The notes beneath the pieces were generated by a model, which did no database searches, had not been told where the DNA came from, and worked only from the letters and a program-made list of their open reading frames with translations. From positions 1 through 33,433 of the forward strand of contig CAOKJJ010000039.1 of NCBI GenBank assembly GCA_948468465.1: a stretch of DNA of 33,433 bases, read 5' to 3'. The position numbers were made by a program, and so were the translations under genes. This stretch comes from an uncultured Eubacterium sp. GTDB taxonomy: Bacteria; Bacillota_A; Clostridia; Lachnospirales; Lachnospiraceae. This document shows positions 31,117 to 33,433 of the stretch, piece by piece; position 1 is the stretch's first letter, and the number at the start of each line of letters is the position of its first letter.

Positions 31117-32349
31117 GTGATAGATGTGCAGAAGAAGAGCTTTATTCCAGATTATCAGAAAGTAATCAGTCACTTGGAAAATGTAAATTTTGCGTTGACA
31201 ATTAACAATTGGAAAGAAGATAAAATTAAAATTGTTATTCCCGAAAGATTCTCCATTTCGGAGCGGCCAAATGAAACAATTAGATTTTTAAGGCGTATTT
31301 ATACATTTGGGAAATGTGATTATATCCGTGAAATAACATTTGACCATTCCAAGTGTGAATTTTTAGGCCTTTCCGCAAGTACAATTATGGACATCATTAT
31401 ACTCTCGGTTTATGAAGCAAGAAAATCATCGAAAAATCGTTTAGAATTAGCAGGAATTGTACCTAAGGATCCGCTTGCAAAGGATGTTTTAATAGCCAGT
31501 GGCTTACCCTATCATTTAAATATTCCAATGAAATATAGCAGAACGAAGGTGGAACGATTTGCAACAAGGTCAGGTGTGCAGGGGGAGGAAAGAAGAAAGT
31601 CTGGTATTATTGCAACGGAGTTGACAGAGTATTTTAACCGATGTCTGGAACATCAGAATATGGAGCTGCGTGATGAAGGTAAATTGCTGATGGCGACTTT
31701 GCTTGGAGAAGTGCTGGACAATTGTGAGATTCATGGCGGGGAGCATGCGACATGGTATACACAGGGACATTATGAAAATAATCCCAATAATTTGTATGGG
31801 GAAATGCAGCTGCTTTTTTTAAATTTAGGCGATACCATTTATCAGGGATTAGAGGAACAATCTACAGAGGAAACTGAAGAAAGATTAGACCATTATTTAA
31901 GAAAGCATGTACCGTATTTATCGGCAAATTGGGACAAGGAAATGGCATGTACGGTATTTGCCCTGCAAGAAGGAATCAGTCGGCTGAGAGATAAGAAAAA
32001 AGAGGGATATGAAGGAAGAGGGACGGGAACTGTCAGCTTGATCGAAACGTTAAATTTAATAGGGAAATGTGATGATGGACAAATGCCCGAAATGACCATA
32101 ATATCAGGCAGAACATATATCAAATTTAATGGCAAGTATAATATGAGAAAGATGAAGTTTGATAATGACCCAGTATTTGGCAATGGGGAAAAGAGTATTA
32201 TCGCATTTAATGGCGGCAATAATATTTATAAGCCTGCGGATACGGAATTTGTACAAAAGCTTCAGGAAAATTTTCCTGGGACGGTGATTTCGCTCAGGGT
32301 ATATTTGGATCATAGATATATTTCGAAGAGAAAAGGAGAATATGAATGA
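31117..32349 (+). CDS. STAS-like/GHKL ATPase fusion protein, first gene of a candidate signalling operon
   Basis: This 410-residue cytoplasmic protein combines two parts. Residues about 35-135 look like a STAS domain ('EITFDHSKCEFLGLSASTIMDIIIL', then a long helix and 'GLPYHLN'). Residues about 165-345 look like a GHKL/histidine-kinase-type ATPase: the N box 'LLGEVLDNCEIHGGEH' has Glu198, Asn202 and His206 in ExxxNxxxH spacing, a G1-like 'LNLGDTIY' lies near 235-242 (Asn in place of the usual Asp), and a glycine lid EGRGTGTVSL is at 299-308. Neither a phospho-accepting dimerisation helix nor a membrane segment is seen. The start is uncertain: GTG at 31117 has only AAGAGA upstream, while GTG at 31126 sits 5 bp after AGGTGA. 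The stop overlaps the next gene (ATGA). Partner-switch control, as in SpoIIAB/SpoIIAA, is an inference. Confidence 0.78.
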   Translation: MIDVQKKSFIPDYQKVISHLENVNFALTINNWKEDKIKIVIPERFSISERPNETIRFLRRIYTFGKCDYIREITFDHSKCEFLGLSASTIMDIIILSVYEARKSSKNRLELAGIVPKDPLAKDVLIASGLPYHLNIPMKYSRTKVERFATRSGVQGEERRKSGIIATELTEYFNRCLEHQNMELRDEGKLLMATLLGEVLDNCEIHGGEHATWYTQGHYENNPNNLYGEMQLLFLNLGDTIYQGLEEQSTEETEERLDHYLRKHVPYLSANWDKEMACTVFALQEGISRLRDKKKEGYEGRGTGTVSLIETLNLIGKCDDGQMPEMTIISGRTYIKFNGKYNMRKMKFDNDPVFGNGEKSIIAFNGGNNIYKPADTEFVQKLQENFPGTVISLRVYLDHRYISKRKGEYE

Positions 32350-32669
32350 TGAATCATGTAAGTATTGGAAAATATAAAGACGAAGGAGCAAAGATATTTA
32401 CAGACAGGGACAGAGGAGTTGCAGCCAGAAAAGAATTAGATCTGGATGAATTAGAGAAAAAGGGATTGGTAACCGTATTATTGCCAGAAGATACATGGGG
32501 AGTAAATCCATCATTTTTTGGCGGAATGTTTGAAACTAGCATTAAAAGTATGAAAACATCATTTTATGAAAATTATGATTTCAAATATACAGACGGAACA
32601 GAGATCAGCGACAGTCTCAAAAGGAATATTCAGGATGATTTTGAGTATGTAATGCGGGGGTTTAATTGA
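32346..32669 (+). CDS. STAS-like protein, DUF4325 type
   Basis: This 107-residue small protein is consistent with the STAS-like DUF4325 family. The signature pieces are 'FTDRDRGVAARKEL' (18-31), strand LVTVLLPED (41-49) and 'WGVNPSFFGGMFETSI' (51-66), where Ser56 sits at the position corresponding to the phosphorylated loop of anti-sigma-antagonist STAS proteins. It overlaps the ATPase gene by 4 bp, with AGGAG 7 bp upstream, so equimolar synthesis with the GHKL protein is likely. Probably a binding partner, and perhaps a phosphorylation substrate, of that protein; this is inferred from the fold and context only. Confidence 0.7.
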   Translation: MMNHVSIGKYKDEGAKIFTDRDRGVAARKELDLDELEKKGLVTVLLPEDTWGVNPSFFGGMFETSIKSMKTSFYENYDFKYTDGTEISDSLKRNIQDDFEYVMRGFN

Positions 32670-32672
32670 TAT

Positions 32673-33203
32673 ATGGAACTGCAAATTATTTTGAGCATCG
32701 TTGGCAGTCTGTCTAGTGCAATTGCGGCAATATGTGCGGTAGTTACGGTTGGCATCACAATAAAAAGCATAAAAGATGACCGGCATGAGCAAAAAAGAGA
32801 AAGACAGACACGAAAGCTTAGTGAATTGTATAAAAAAACGGTGATAGATTCTGTGCTAAAAACAGTAGAAAAAAAGATAGAGTATATCAATGCAGAATTG
32901 TATGGAATGGCAGGCCATGGTTTTCAGGAAAGCGAGATGAAAGATCTTGCTGATTATGTGATGGCTGGCGTACATGGTTGTTTAAGGGAAGCAGAGATTA
33001 TTAAATTATTTAACAAAAAACTTTGCCAGGAGACGAAACAATTAACAGAGAGCATTTTTGACGCTTATGGCCAGATAATAAATAAATCAATACGCCAAAA
33101 GCGTGTTTCCAAATATTTTGAACGTGATATTGACCCGAACTGGGACAAGTTAAAAACATCTTTATATGAATATTACATAAAAGAAGAATTTGCGCTTTTG
33201 TAG
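32673..33203 (+). CDS. Small membrane-anchored coiled-coil protein, third gene of the GHKL/STAS operon
   Basis: This 176-residue protein has no recognised family. A single hydrophobic helix (residues about 4-29, IILSIVGSLSSAIAAICAVV...) is followed by a strongly charged stretch (KDDRHEQKRERQTRKL) and further amphipathic helices, so most of the protein would be cytoplasmic. It starts 3 bp after the stop of the DUF4325-type gene, with GGGGGT as ribosome site. In a three-gene unit with a GHKL ATPase and a STAS-like protein, it may be the membrane output or effector. That is a guess from order and topology. Confidence 0.75.
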   Translation: MELQIILSIVGSLSSAIAAICAVVTVGITIKSIKDDRHEQKRERQTRKLSELYKKTVIDSVLKTVEKKIEYINAELYGMAGHGFQESEMKDLADYVMAGVHGCLREAEIIKLFNKKLCQETKQLTESIFDAYGQIINKSIRQKRVSKYFERDIDPNWDKLKTSLYEYYIKEEFALL

Positions 33204-33258
33204 CAGTGTGCGCTATATTTGTTTTTCGCGCAACGTTTGTGAATACCAAACCATCACC

Positions 33259-33286
33259 ATTGTACTTAAAAAAATACAATATTTTT
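33259..33286 (+). terminator. Weak terminator after the GHKL/STAS operon
   Basis: ATTGTA (33259-33264) and TACAAT (33275-33280) form a 6-bp stem followed by ATTTTT. It is short and AT-rich, so termination may be partial. Confidence 0.4.
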
Positions 33287-33296
33287 CAAAAAAATG

Positions 33297-33325
33297 TTGC
33301 ATTCCCACATTTTATCATATATAAT
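33297..33325 (+). promoter_or_regulatory. Strong promoter at the right edge
   Basis: TTGCAT (33297-33302) and a perfect TATAAT (33320-33325) are spaced by 17 bp; transcription would begin near 33332 and read out of the window. Confidence 0.7.
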
Positions 33326-33331
33326 CCAAAG

Positions 33332-33433
33332 TGCTGTGACATGATAGCAATGAAGCGTGAGGTTGCTGCTTTACAATAGCAGGTTTTCCGTGGAGCGAAT
33401 GTCAAGTTAGGAAACTGGCGACAAGTCACTGTA
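33332..33433 (+). ncRNA. Structured 5' leader RNA, truncated by the window edge
   Basis: After the promoter the sequence is non-coding and foldable. A GTGAC (33336-33340) can close on GTCAC (33425-33429). Within it are a hairpin CTGCT-TTACAAT-AGCAG (33366-33382) and a hairpin at 33400-33423 in which TGTC/GACA and AGTT/AACT enclose the loop AGGA. The end resembles my recollection of leaders ahead of ribosomal protein operons (rpsJ/S10 type) in Lachnospiraceae, but I cannot confirm this and the downstream gene is outside the window. It does not match common riboswitch consensus patterns that I know. Confidence 0.45.

Overview
The window looks like a chromosomal segment from a gut-type Firmicute, most probably of the Lachnospiraceae. 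That assignment is an inference from gene style: strong AGGAGG-type ribosome binding sites, TTGaca/TATaat promoters, a class B sortase beside a PKTGD-type sorting signal, BspA-like repeats, a LacI/ABC/GH32 sugar locus, and FtsX-type exporters with their own two-component systems. I saw no rRNA, tRNA, CRISPR array, insertion sequence or phage gene.

Layout, left to right. (1) 1-1272 has no confident protein gene. It holds two tandem, mutually similar RNA units of about 75 nt (105-182 and 292-370), each with its own promoter and each ending in a terminator stem closed by its own 5' end, followed by a long hairpin. (2) 1273-12511 is a surface operon: a 2847-residue repeat protein with two C-terminal FN3 domains, a class B sortase with a cytoplasmic N-terminal extension, and a leucine-rich-repeat wall protein ending in TPKTG plus a membrane tail. 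(3) 12695-14278 encodes an AAA-ATPase-like/PD-(D/E)XK protein, and 14418-15923 a chemoreceptor-like protein. (4) 16020-22048 is a sucrose/fructo-oligosaccharide locus: a LacI-type repressor divergent from a lipoprotein binding protein, two permeases and a cytosolic GH32 hydrolase. Three perfect tandem operator repeats lie just downstream of the operon -10 box.

(5) 22121-24374 (minus) is an AT-rich two-gene cassette: a ParB/DUF262-like 'DGxQR' protein followed 4 bp later by a protein with a C-terminal HEPN-like Rx4H motif. It is a candidate conflict or defence pair. (6) 24614-30864 (minus) holds an rRNA-methyltransferase-like gene, a response regulator and a histidine kinase, joined by TAATG stop/start overlaps. 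Beyond them lie an ABC ATPase, a duplicated FtsX-type permease with a TTG start, and a 65-residue lipoprotein made of five heptapeptide repeats. (7) 31117-33203 (plus) is a tightly coupled three-gene operon: a STAS-like/GHKL ATPase fusion, a DUF4325-like STAS protein and a small membrane-anchored coiled-coil protein. (8) 33297-33433 carries a consensus promoter and the start of a structured leader RNA for a gene outside the window.

The most interesting material is the GHKL/STAS/membrane operon (possible partner-switch signalling with a membrane effector), the DGxQR + HEPN pair, and the paired small RNAs. All functional statements rest on reading motifs by eye; no database search was run.
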